Origin: an uncultured Desulfobacterium sp.
Lineage (GTDB): Bacteria > Desulfobacterota > Desulfobacteria > Desulfobacterales > Desulfobacteraceae
Direction of reading: 5' to 3'
NCBI GenBank assembly: GCA_937124525.1
Contig: CAKZLA010000020.1
Span: 1 to 13,133 of the forward strand
Length of the DNA stretch: 13,133 nt
The stretch's first letter is position 1; every line of letters starts with the position of its first letter. Below the pieces are notes generated by a model that was not told the DNA's origin, searched no databases, and saw only the letters and a program-made list of their open reading frames with translations. Made by a program: the position numbers and the translations under genes. Shown here piece by piece: positions 1 to 6,171 of the stretch.

Positions 1-307
1 TGTAAACCGGTCCGGTGACTGTCAGAGGGTAGACAAGGGTCAGATCCCCTCTTTCCAATGACAGTGCCACAAAGTATTGGTATAAAAAAAAGAAAAAACC
101 GGCGGCAAGGGCCGTGTACATGGCCGATGGGACGAACAAAAAGGGGGTGGTATGGAACAGGAGGAGAAAGGCTGCAAGTCCGGCAACGGTGACACACATC
201 ATTAAAAAGATGGCGCTGGTTTTGTCTTTGCATGTTTTTAATACGCTGTTCCACAGTACATGGAACAGGGCACTTATGATTATGAATCCAAAGCCTTTTA
301 GTGTCAT
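1..307 (-). CDS. EamA/DMT-family transporter, N-terminal part (runs off the left edge)
   Basis: The minus strand is open from an ATG at 307-305 to the window edge, giving about 102 residues that start MTLKGFGFIIISALFHVLWN. Hydrophobic segments are seen at about residues 6-22, 33-52 and 60-78. The pattern of a first helix ending in FHVLWNSVLK, then a later LSLERGDLTLVYPLTVTGPV segment, is typical of the EamA repeat of drug/metabolite transporters, which are inner-membrane permeases for small metabolites; the substrate cannot be told. In-frame translation upstream of this ATG meets a stop after about 27 codons with no other ATG. The ribosome site is weak. The plus-strand ORF over the same bases is an antisense shadow. 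Confidence 0.75.
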   Translation of the reverse strand, partial: MTLKGFGFIIISALFHVLWNSVLKTCKDKTSAIFLMMCVTVAGLAAFLLLFHTTPFLFVPSAMYTALAAGFFFFLYQYFVALSLERGDLTLVYPLTVTGPVY

Positions 308-518
308 GGGGTACCGTTTAGTAAGAGGGTTGATGGGTGAATTGGCTTTGCCTGGTGTGGCTAATATCTTCTTTGGGCTCTATCTTGGTTCTACCATGGG
401 GGATGATTGGCGTCGTTAATGGCTTGTCTGTATTCCATGGGAAATGAATGCAACTTCTTCCTATGTCTTTTGCCGGTATTTAGCAATGGAAAAAAATGAG
501 GGTTGTTTAAAAAAAGAG

Positions 519-547
519 TTGCAATTTGTGTTATGGGCTGGTATAAA
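519..547 (+). promoter_or_regulatory. Sigma-70-type promoter of the tRNA operon
   Basis: TTGCAA (519-524), a 17-bp spacer and TATAAA (542-547) lie 18 bp before the first base of tRNA-His, so transcription would begin near 554. This fits a housekeeping promoter for the two tRNA genes. Confidence 0.6.
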
Positions 548-564
548 GTCCGGGTTTGATTATG

Positions 565-640
565 GTGGGTGTAGCTCAGTTGGCAGAGCGCTAGGTTGTG
601 GTCCTGGATGTCGAGGGTTCGAGCCCCTTCACTCACCCCA
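565..640 (+). tRNA. tRNA-His (anticodon GTG)
   Basis: A full cloverleaf can be drawn. The 7-bp acceptor stem pairs GTGGGTG (565-571) with CACTCAC (630-636). The D-arm begins GCTCAG, and the anticodon stem 591-595/603-607 holds the loop TTGTGGT with GTG at 598-600. The T-arm contains GGTTCGAGCC. CCA is encoded at 638-640. G at 564 opposite the discriminator C at 637 gives the extra G-1:C73 pair that marks histidine tRNAs. Confidence 0.97.
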
Positions 641-674
641 TTGAAAAAAATACGTGATTTGAAATTGCGATCAT

Positions 675-751
675 GCGCCTGTAGCTCAGCTGGATAGAGC
701 GTCGGACTTCGAATCCGCAGGTCGGGAGTTCGAATCTCTCCAGGCGTACCA
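675..751 (+). tRNA. tRNA-Arg (anticodon TCG)
   Basis: The acceptor stem GCGCCTG (675-681) pairs with CAGGCGT (741-747), with a G-U at the first pair. The anticodon loop CTTCGAA has TCG at 709-711, and the T-arm contains AGTTCGAATCT. The discriminator A at 748 is followed by an encoded CCA (749-751). It lies 34 nt after tRNA-His and is probably co-transcribed with it. Its 3' end appears to be the insertion point of the island to the right, since the last bases of the gene recur at 4649. Confidence 0.97.
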
Positions 752-985
752 TAAAAATCAAGGGGTTACGGCAAATTGGCTGTAGCCTTTTTTTTGTTTT
801 GGGGTGAAATTTCCATTTTTTTCCCAGTTTTAAACGTGATGCTGAGTATTATTGTGAAAAAAAACACCCATCATCCCCCACCTGACCGATCAAAATATTT
901 ATTTTTGCATGGCCCCCGGTGATCCTCTCCACCCCTGCCCGGTGACATCCACCACATTCCCCATTTCCTGCTGTTCAGCCATCAC
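737..985 (+). repeat. tRNA-proximal repeat, copy A (putative attachment-site end)
   Basis: Starting inside the T-arm of tRNA-Arg (TCTCCAGG at 737), this stretch matches 4649 onward. Shared pieces include AAAAATCAAGGGGTTAC, the terminator hairpin, a TTTTGTTTTGGGG-like run and TTCCCAGTTTTAAA. After that the match is patchy (TGCTGAGT, ATTATTGTGAA, TGCCCGGT, CATCAC). It looks like the end of an integrated element that recombined at the tRNA 3' end. No integrase gene is present. Confidence 0.6.
764..795 (+). terminator. Rho-independent terminator of the tRNA operon
   Basis: GGTTACGGC (764-772) pairs with GCTGTAGCC (779-787) over nine positions including two G-U pairs, with a 6-nt loop and a run of eight T. 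A fold-conserving variant is found at 4673-4706. Confidence 0.8.
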
Positions 986-1468
986 GCAATAAACCCACAC
1001 CTGTTTTCAAAGACATTATTTTATCCAAGGGATTCTTACGTCTGCTGGTACCTGAATAATCCTCTATTTCCCAAATTTCTTTAGGGAAAACTCTCCACAA
1101 ACTCCACACAATCCTGATTTGCAAAGACTCGAGGCACCATTTTGGGGTTGTGGATGGAGTTTTCTCTTGTCCTATCCATGGCCTCCCCGGTGATCCAATG
1201 GTTTGATCCAGGCCCCGGCCCCAGGGTGCAGGCGCAGGCATCTGCTAATTGGCAATTGTTACCACTCTGCACACAGACCTTCCGGTTCCAGGGGTAGGCA
1301 CCAGTTCTCGGCCCATGGATGGTGGCAGTGTTACCTTTGAAGGACTATTCTAAAAAGGAAGGTCCGTTACAGTACATGATGTATAAAAAATGATCGAAGC
1401 TGAGTTTTAACGGGGAAAGGCAGGACAAATTATTCGTTTCCAAACCCAGCTAAAAAATTAGTTTGCAT
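986..1468. other. Non-coding or decayed stretch without a supported gene
   Basis: No open frame here has a ribosome site or recognisable protein features. Two overlapping minus-strand frames (975-1241 and 1081-1272) show no family resemblance, and the segment is absent from copy B of the repeat. ATGGATGGTGGCAGTGTTAC near 1315 resembles ATGGATGGGTGGCACTGTTAC near 2103, hinting at old insertion-sequence ends. Nothing else was seen. Confidence 0.4.
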
Positions 1469-1497
1469 TTGTATGAGAAAATGTTTATTTGTATAAT
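1469..1497 (+). promoter_or_regulatory. Candidate promoter of the Arg-rich small protein gene
   Basis: A perfect TATAAT (1492-1497) lies 17 bp after TTGTAT (1469-1474) and about 50 bp before the GTG at 1549. The -35 element is weak. Confidence 0.4.
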
Positions 1498-1548
1498 ACT
1501 TAGAGAATCACCTTACTAAAAATAAAATTTTTCTATCAGAATAAGCGA

Positions 1549-1866
1549 GTGGATAAGGACTTTGGGGGATATCTTACCGTGACTCAAAAAATCAATTGTT
1601 CTAATATGGGCACCCGGCAAAACAGACGCAAAAATTCAGACAGAAGAAAGGATAGCAATCGCCGAGCAGGGGGGGAAAGACGTCACGATTTTCGTATTAA
1701 TCCCACAGGCCAGTACAAATCCTTACAAACCTGGCTACGCTCCTTAATAAAAGGAAGGCTCGGTGTTGACAGACGAAAGAGAAGCAGGCGCTTCTCTGAC
1801 AGGCGACAATATCACCAGGGCTGCATTCTTACCCAGGAAGAAATCTCAGAGCTTTTATCTTCGTAA
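1549..1866 (+). CDS. Small Arg-rich protein with period-6 [N/D/E]RR repeats and a FliM-like C-terminal motif
   Basis: The frame encodes up to 105 residues from GTG 1549. A GTG at 1579 with GGGGGAT upstream, or an ATG at 1606, could be the real start. From about residue 24 the chain repeats a six-residue pattern, NRRKNS, DRRKDS, NRRAGG, ERRHDF, and a second cluster DRRKRSRRFSDRRQ sits at about 74-87. The protein is therefore strongly basic. The C-terminus LTQEEISELLSS resembles the N-terminal LSQxEIDALLS peptide by which FliM/FliY bind phosphorylated CheY. Short proteins with such xRR repeats are common hypothetical proteins in Desulfobacterota. Function is unknown; a CheY-binding or nucleic-acid-binding role is only a guess. 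Its stop codon begins the 79-bp repeat. The gene is missing from copy B. Confidence 0.6.
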   Translation: MDKDFGGYLTVTQKINCSNMGTRQNRRKNSDRRKDSNRRAGGERRHDFRINPTGQYKSLQTWLRSLIKGRLGVDRRKRSRRFSDRRQYHQGCILTQEEISELLSS

Positions 1867-1942
1867 CCTGGACAAGCCAGAACCAAAAGAGTTTTCTGAT
1901 TCTCTTGTCAAAATAACACGAAAATAAGAGATAAGAATCTAA
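1864..1942 (+). repeat. 79-bp direct repeat, copy A
   Basis: This segment begins with the TAA stop of the small Arg-rich gene and matches 5046-5124 over its full length with five differences and no gap. It ends in AAGAGATAAGAATCTAA. Equal length and high identity show that it belongs to the same duplicated block as the tRNA-proximal repeat. No clear function; it could be the 3' untranslated end of a duplicated unit. Confidence 0.85.
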
Positions 1943-2055
1943 TACCCAGGCCCCGGCTGTTCCAAAAGACATGCCAACGAGTTTTTCAAAATGTAACCGC
2001 AATAGGATATCTGCGTATTGCGTCCAAAAACTCAGCCCCAAATTTATGAGCTGGG

Positions 2056-2163
2056 CATTTTGGCTTGCCTTTTTACGTTACGTTTGTAGGATTCAGCCAA
2101 AATGGATGGGTGGCACTGTTACGATGGTCTGACTTATTACAACCCCGATGCAATAAGTCAGAC
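2056..2163. repeat. Two adjacent strong hairpins, possible old insertion-sequence end
   Basis: CATTTTGGCT (2056-2065) pairs perfectly with AGCCAAAATG (2095-2104). GTCTGACTTATT (2127-2138) pairs perfectly with AATAAGTCAGAC (2152-2163). In the second, the loop AACCCC can alternatively pair with GGGGTT at 2166-2171, so two exclusive folds are possible. No gene is visible between 1943 and 2334. Confidence 0.5.
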
Positions 2164-2334
2164 ATGGGGTTTTCTGAGGTTTTAACCGTCCCCACTGCCT
2201 ATATGTGGGCAATGCTTTTAACTGCTCAACTTTGAGAGTTGTCCAACGGTCTATGTTTTAGATAGGTCTCATGAATCGTTGTCTGATTTCAAAAAAGAGG
2301 TTTCCAGATTTAAAATCCGAATATAGAGTTTAAC

Positions 2335-2604
2335 GGCTACCCACTTAAGGCGGGACAGTTGAAATCGTAGGTCATATGTCATTATATTTGATTTTTATAA
2401 GAAACTCAGTCCGATGATTTGTAATAACTGGAGTTTCGATATTTGTTGTGGGCAGACCAGATCCCCAATACGGTCTGCCCGTGGCAGTTATAGGAATGAT
2501 GAAGATATTCTTTTAAATAAGTATATTAAGCGCATCGTAAAATTGCAACAATGCGTCATCTCTGCATCATATCATCAAAAGTGTCCCGCCTTAAGTAGGT
2601 AGCC
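2335..2604. mobile_element. MITE-like element, 270 bp, 23-bp terminal inverted repeats
   Basis: The ends match at 22 of 23 positions as inverted repeats: GGCTACC[C/T]ACTTAAGG continuing CGGGACA at 2335-2357, and its complement at 2582-2604. The interior codes for nothing convincing. No target-site duplication is visible beside the ends, so the insertion may be old. The inside carries a REP-like palindrome at 2450-2480. It probably moves only with help from a transposase encoded elsewhere. Confidence 0.75.
2447..2488. repeat. REP-like palindrome, copy 1
   Basis: GGGCAGACC (2450-2458) pairs with GGTCTGCCC (2472-2480). The flanks TGTGGGCAG and GTGGCAG[T/C]TATA recur around the palindrome at 12595-12626, while the loops differ. 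This is the behaviour of a repeated extragenic palindrome. Copy 1 is nested inside the 270-bp element. Confidence 0.65.
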
Positions 2605-2622
2605 CTTTATCCATGTGCGAAG

Positions 2623-2814
2623 TCAATATGTGGTTGAAATAATTTCAAAATAAATTTTGGGATATTGCTCTTTGCCATACCAACGCTGCCTTGTCAGGCG
2701 TTCAAGAGTTTTTTCCAGCATGGTCAAACACTGAAAAAAATTACTCAAGACTTCGGCGTTTCCCTCAGATATTTTTTCCTGTTCATTCTGAAAATTTTCC
2801 TCTACAATGCTCAT
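2623..2814 (-). CDS. Hypothetical small protein, 63 aa
   Basis: The minus-strand ATG at 2814 is preceded by AAAGAG about eight bases upstream, an acceptable ribosome site. The product starts MSIVEENFQNEQEKISEGNA and is predicted to be mostly helical and soluble, with acidic N-terminal and aromatic C-terminal parts (RWYGKEQYPKIYFEI). It has no signal peptide or membrane segment. It ends 19 bp from the right end of the 270-bp element and is divergent from the flagellar rod-like gene. No family was recognised. Confidence 0.5.
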   Translation of the reverse strand: MSIVEENFQNEQEKISEGNAEVLSNFFQCLTMLEKTLERLTRQRWYGKEQYPKIYFEIISTTY

Positions 2815-2886
2815 ATTATTATCTCTTTACTCAAATTAGTTTGAATTGTATTTGGAGATAATAATCATCTATTTCAATACTTTAAA

Positions 2887-2910
2887 ATAGGTCAACACTT
2901 GTAGACCTAT
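2887..2910. promoter_or_regulatory. Palindrome in the divergent intergenic region, candidate operator
   Basis: ATAGGTC (2887-2893) and GACCTAT (2904-2910) form a perfect 7-bp dyad with a 10-bp centre. A smaller dyad, GCCTT/AAGGC, lies at 2913-2927. They sit between the divergent genes at 2814 and 3013, so either a protein operator or an RNA hairpin is possible. Confidence 0.35.
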
Positions 2911-3012
2911 CAGCCTTAATTAAAGGCGTTTCGAGCTTTTTTTGATGTTTTTATTTAAGACACGCTTGTTTTAGGTTTAGAATAAGCTTAAAGGCACGAC
3001 AGGGAGATGATT

Positions 3013-3354
3013 ATGATTTCTGCGCTCCAAAGCAGTTTATCCGCCATAAAAGCATTTGGGGAAAAAGCAAATGTTTCAGCGCATAACATTGCCAACGTGA
3101 ACACTGACAATTTTCAAAGCAGCCGTACCACACTTGTTGAAGACAAACAGGGCGGAGTGAAGGTTCAAATAAGCAAAGAGGCTCTTGAAAAAAATTTGGA
3201 CGTAAAAAAAAGCTCGGAAAATCGACCGTCTGACACCGATCTTGCCAGTGAGTTAATACAGACAACACTGTCTCAGCGTGGCTATGAAGCCAATTTGAAG
3301 ACCGTATCCACCCATGATAAAATGCTTGGTACCGTTATAGATATGATTGAGTAG
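3013..3354 (+). CDS. Orphan flagellar basal-body rod-like protein
   Basis: The product is 113 aa. Start ATG 3013 was chosen because AGGGAGA at 3001-3007 then has normal spacing; the in-frame ATG at 3007 would overlap that site. Residues 1-40 (MISALQSSLSAIKAFGEKAN, then SAHNIANVNTDNFQSSRTT) match the Flg_bb_rod N-terminal helix with its conserved ANxxTDxF-type turn. The C-terminal 40 residues (DTDLASELIQTTLSQRGYEA, then NLKTVSTHDKMLGTVIDMI) match the Flg_bbr_C helix. These helices normally form the coiled coil of FlgB/FlgC/FlgF/FlgG in the periplasmic rod. With no middle domain and no flagellar neighbours, this is a minimal stand-alone form. It could assemble into a rod variant or be a remnant. 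Confidence 0.85.
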   Translation: MISALQSSLSAIKAFGEKANVSAHNIANVNTDNFQSSRTTLVEDKQGGVKVQISKEALEKNLDVKKSSENRPSDTDLASELIQTTLSQRGYEANLKTVSTHDKMLGTVIDMIE

Positions 3355-3544
3355 ATTTTTAATGGCGTCGTAAAGGCTGAACACGGTGCCGGATCGCTAT
3401 ATAAGATACTATTTCTTATAAATTTGAGCTGCTATTCAATAGACATTATGGAAATAAGCACTTCCCTCTGAATCCTCATTTCCACATAAACGGGAATCCA
3501 TTAATTTCAGGCATTCTGGAATCCAATTTCCGTGGGAATAATGC

Positions 3545-3745
3545 AAATTTTTTATTCCTGATACGGATCAAGACTTGACGAAAACTGAGATCCACGCCAA
3601 CCACCTTGAGGCCCAGAACGCTACACCAAGAAGAAGAAATAGTACTTTCAGGAGAAAAATAAGCACCTATACCAAGACAAAGGATGGATTGCAACGAACT
3701 CTGGATGTTTACCAAATCATACACAAGTATGTTCACCTTTACTGA
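3545..3745 (+). pseudogene. Transposase remnant, C-terminal about 66 residues
   Basis: In one plus frame the translation from 3545 to TGA 3743-3745 reads ...KTEIHANHLEAQNA..RRRNSTFRRK..TYTKTKDGLQ then RTLDVYQIIHKYV. The HxEAQNAxxRRRNSxFRRKxxTYxK...LQRTLDVY pattern is, from memory, the C-terminal end of a DDE-type insertion-sequence transposase. There is a stop just upstream, no start codon and no catalytic residues. No terminal inverted repeats could be tied to it. The opposite-strand ORF at 3476-3736 is rejected in its favour. Confidence 0.6.
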
Positions 3746-3780
3746 GTTCCTACAGTCTCTTTGGGGGGGATCATGTCAGA

Positions 3781-3800
3781 GGTGAGAACCTCCTCTCACC
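3781..3800. repeat. Short perfect hairpin
   Basis: GGTGAGA (3781-3787) pairs with TCTCACC (3794-3800) around a 6-nt loop. No T-run follows, so it is not a normal terminator. It lies between the transposase remnant and the lyase remnant. Confidence 0.4.
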
Positions 3801-3871
3801 GTATAAGATTCTATGACATCGAGGAACACAAAGCCTAAATTGTATGTAAATTATATGCATTTTATTCAGCT

Positions 3872-4303
3872 TCAATCGGGGTCGGACTGACGTCTGTTTC
3901 AGGACACGGAGAAAGCGACGATGAACTCTATCCCGGGCACCGATGGCACTATCCGATCAGCAAAATGGTTGCTGCGGCAAAGGCCAACAACCTTCTGGCA
4001 ATCGACGTCACCTACGGGGACTTCAAAGATCCAGGAGGCCTCCATCGGTCCGCGACCATGGCCAGAGCCATCGGGTGTGACGGCAAGTGGGTCATCCATC
4101 CCGCCCAGATCGATACGGTAAACCAGGTATTTACCTCTTCGGAACAGGAGGTCGCCAGGGCAAGGTCAATCATAGACGCGGTGGGTGCCGCAGAATTTTC
4201 GGGAAGGGGAGCCATTGCCATTGAGGGTAAAATGGTTGAACAGGCAACCGTGAGGCTTGCAAGACTGCTATGGGAGCAGGCATCCCATCCTGGACTCGTC
4301 TAA
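3872..4303 (+). pseudogene. CitE/malyl-CoA-lyase-type (HpcH/HpaI aldolase superfamily) gene, C-terminal part only
   Basis: The frame, open since a stop at 3836-3838, encodes GHGESDDELYPGHRWHYPIS, then KMVAAAKANNLLAIDVTYGDFKD and GCDGKWVIHPAQID...VNQVF, and ends ...GKMVEQATVRLARLLWEQ. The AIDxxYGDFKD and GCDGKWVIHPxQI motifs are those of CoA-ester lyases that cleave or form malyl-CoA, citramalyl-CoA or similar esters. Family members have roughly 290-320 residues; only about the last 140 are here. The N-terminal barrel strands with the Mg2+-binding acidic residues are missing, so it cannot be active. Base composition is GC-richer than its surroundings. An internal ATG at 3965 is not a real start. 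Confidence 0.8.
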
Positions 4304-4648
4304 ACCATTTTTCTTCTATTGTATAGAGGGATGGTATAGCGTGGCTAAAAATGATTCTGAAATCCAGTAATGGGGGAGATGAAAGAACCTTTGCTTAGGC
4401 CCTTAGAAGAACTCTTTTCCGGTCCTTTGATTCTGGTGGAGTACTTTTGTTGTTTTTAAGTCCGCTTTTGGTACCATGCATGTTAATTCTGTATGCTGAA
4501 TGACAAAAAATATCTGTTTTTGTCTGAAAATTAAGAGTATAAGCAAAAAATTTTTATGTGTCGTTGGCTCGTGTTTTGAAATAGGATGTAATGCCCCAAT
4601 GATTATTCAAGAAACTGGAAAAATAGGTAATGGTTTTAAGTTGTTGGG
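4304..4648. other. Intergenic stretch with no supported gene
   Basis: AT-rich sequence between the lyase remnant and repeat copy B. A 61-codon frame at 4500-4685 has no ribosome site and runs into the repeat, so it was not accepted. Confidence 0.5.
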
Positions 4649-4672
4649 TCTCCAGGGTGCCTTAAAAATCAA

Positions 4673-4706
4673 GGGGTTACAGTAAATCTGCTGTAGTTCC
4701 TTTTTT
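4673..4706 (+). terminator. Terminator-like hairpin in repeat copy B
   Basis: GGGGTTACAG (4673-4682) pairs with CTGTAGTTCC (4691-4700) over ten positions, counting G-U pairs, followed by six T. Compared with 764-795 several stem bases have changed while pairing is kept. Confidence 0.5.
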
Positions 4707-4747
4707 GCTTTGGGGCAAAAATTCCCATTTTATTCCCAGTTTTAAAA

Positions 4748-4877
4748 CAATACCTTCGCCAATTTTATTTTTGATTAAATCGTATCCTGTATGATGTGTT
4801 GAAAAATATTTAAAAATACCATATATAGTGTAATTCCGTTAATTCAAAGAGCGTTTAAAACTTTGGCGAAGGTGTAG
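4748..4877. mobile_element. MITE-like element, 130 bp, inserted into repeat copy B
   Basis: The ends CAATACCTTCGCCAA (4748-4762) and TTGGCGAAGGTGTAG (4863-4877) are inverted repeats at 13 of 15 positions, with 11 bp perfect inside. TTAAAA flanks both ends (4742-4747 and 4878-4883), a likely 6-bp target duplication. Copy A of the repeat reads straight through at about 828-840 without it, acting as an empty site. Non-coding. Confidence 0.7.
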
Positions 4878-5045
4878 TTAAAAATGCTGCTGAGTGAATT
4901 ATTGTGAATTTTATTCGCTTTATTTTAAAGAGCTATCGAGCATTAACTCATTATTGCTTGTGCCTTAACTTCCCCTGAGTGACCATCATCACCTTGCCCG
5001 GTACCTGCCCACATTTTTATGATTATCTGCTTTTCATCCATCACC

Positions 5046-5124
5046 TAACCTGGACAAGCCAGAACCAAAAAGGATTTCTTATTCTCTTGCCAAAATAACA
5101 CGAAAATAAGAGATAAGAATCTAA
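5046..5124 (+). repeat. 79-bp direct repeat, copy B
   Basis: Same length as 1864-1942 with five differences. Here it follows the tRNA-proximal repeat directly; the 0.9 kb with the small Arg-rich gene found in copy A is absent. Homology stops right after AATCTAA. Confidence 0.85.
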
Positions 5125-5205
5125 GTAACCCTCTATTCACTTATTTTTTATAACTTATTGAATTTATTAATACCAAGAAGTTGGCCATTAAAAAATTAAG
5201 GTGAT

Positions 5206-5226
5206 ATTATGTAGTAATTACATAAT
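5206..5226. promoter_or_regulatory. 21-bp palindrome upstream of the GntR gene, candidate operator
   Basis: ATTATGTA (5206-5213) and TACATAAT (5219-5226) form a perfect dyad around a 5-bp centre. GntR-family dimers bind dyads of about this size, and regulators of this class are often autoregulated. Confidence 0.4.
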
Positions 5227-5274
5227 CATTATAAAAATGAGCGAAATGTGGGAAGTAATTGATGGTTTGATCTA

Positions 5275-5296
5275 TTAAAACAGCTTGTTGTTTTAA
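5275..5296. promoter_or_regulatory. 22-bp palindrome upstream of the GntR gene, candidate operator
   Basis: TTAAAACA (5275-5282) and TGTTTTAA (5289-5296) form a perfect 8-bp dyad around a 6-bp centre. It lies 48 bp downstream of the first palindrome and about 140 bp before the start codon. Confidence 0.35.
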
Positions 5297-5434
5297 TTAA
5301 ACTGAGTTTTGTGATCATAGATTTCCTCCATGGAAAAAACGGCTGTTTCCAATGCTTGCATCTTTTTATTTGATGCGTTATATATAATAAAATATATCGG
5401 TATGATCAAAGAACAAGTCCAAGGGAGGCACGCT

Positions 5435-6121
5435 GTGAAAAAGTTCAATACGCTTACCCACAAAGTCTATTGGTGGTTGATCTGGCTTATGCTCGATTCA
5501 GAAATTGTGCCAGGTCAGCGGCTGGTCTTCGCGGATATTGCCAGGAGGCTCAACGTCAGCCGGACGCCGGTCAACAATGCATTGGCTATCTTGGCCCAGG
5601 AAGGGTATCTTGATTTCGTTCCAAACCAGGGATATGCGGTGCACCGGCTCAACCGGCAGGAAAAGCAGGATCTGTATGAAATCCGCGAGGCCATAGAGGT
5701 CGGTTTTATCGGCCAAGCGATCCGTAAGATGACGGATACTATGCTCAAAAATCTTACTCAGAGAATGATCAAGCTGGAGACTTTGATTTCAGGAAGTTTC
5801 AACCGCCAGGTCTTCCTTTTAGATATGGAATTGCATGAGGAGTTTCTGAACATGGCCGGCAATTATAATCTCTCTTCACACTACCGGGAGATCTGTCAAA
5901 AGATTTACATCGGTTTCAGGCCAGACGATTTGCCCACCACACGGATTTCTGATCTTCAAAAGGAGCATGAGGACCTGCTTGGGGCCGTGGGGCTGAAAGA
6001 TACTGACAGGGCAAAAAAGATCCTCCATGAACACCGGATCATTCTCGAAAATTTTGAGCGTCCGATAATACCGGTACCCGTATTCAGGAGCCGGCCTTGC
6101 AGGGCCGCCCCCCGGTGTTGA
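5435..6121 (+). CDS. GntR-family regulator of the FadR/FCD subfamily
   Basis: GTG 5435 is chosen over the longer frame from 5330 because AAGGGAGG lies seven bases upstream, giving 228 aa, a usual length for the family. Residues 10-70 form the GntR winged helix: VPGQRLVFADIARRLNVSRT, then PVNNALAILAQEGYLDFVPN, with the wing GYAV. Residues about 75-205 form the helical FCD ligand domain. D130 and H134 (DMELH), H178 (KEHED) and H200 (HEH) match the Asp-x3-His...His...His metal site of FCD proteins, which usually sense carboxylates or sugar acids. The ligand is unknown. Two palindromes in the leader suggest autoregulation. A ModE-like gene follows after 50 bp. The Arg/Pro/Cys-rich tail (RSRPCRAAPRC) is unusual and may be a late extension. 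Confidence 0.9.
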   Translation: MKKFNTLTHKVYWWLIWLMLDSEIVPGQRLVFADIARRLNVSRTPVNNALAILAQEGYLDFVPNQGYAVHRLNRQEKQDLYEIREAIEVGFIGQAIRKMTDTMLKNLTQRMIKLETLISGSFNRQVFLLDMELHEEFLNMAGNYNLSSHYREICQKIYIGFRPDDLPTTRISDLQKEHEDLLGAVGLKDTDRAKKILHEHRIILENFERPIIPVPVFRSRPCRAAPRC

Positions 6122-6171
6122 AACGGTGATTTCCCATCAAAAGATATATGGATCTTGAATAAGAAAATTTT

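Larger units (their letters stand above)
4649..5045 (+). repeat. tRNA-proximal repeat, copy B (putative distal attachment site)
   Basis: TCTCCAGG (4649-4656) repeats the tRNA-Arg 3' part, followed by GTGCC in place of CGTACCA and then TAAAAATCAAGGGGTTAC. The terminator-like hairpin is retained at 4673-4706 with changed bases but full pairing. TTCCCAGTTTTAAA follows, then a 130-bp insertion and patchy matches to 839-985. The copy is degenerate; the rest of the tRNA is absent. Confidence 0.6.

Noticed and set aside
114..419. Plus-strand 101-codon ORF
   Set aside because: It is antisense to the EamA-type frame on the minus strand, which has coherent membrane helices and family motifs.
391..644. 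ORFs overlapping tRNA-His on both strands
   Set aside because: They run through a tRNA gene and its promoter and lack ribosome sites.
975..1272. Two overlapping minus-strand ORFs
   Set aside because: No ribosome site, no recognisable family and no clear frameshift reconstruction into one protein.
3476..3736. Minus-strand 86-codon ORF
   Set aside because: Opposite to the transposase tail, whose plus-strand translation has recognisable motifs.
4500..4685. Plus-strand 61-codon ORF
   Set aside because: No ribosome site, and its 3' end lies in the tRNA-derived repeat and terminator hairpin.
5330..5434. N-terminal extension of the GntR frame to ATG 5330
   Set aside because: GTG 5435 has a strong ribosome site and gives the usual family length; the extension is AT-rich and unlike GntR N-termini.
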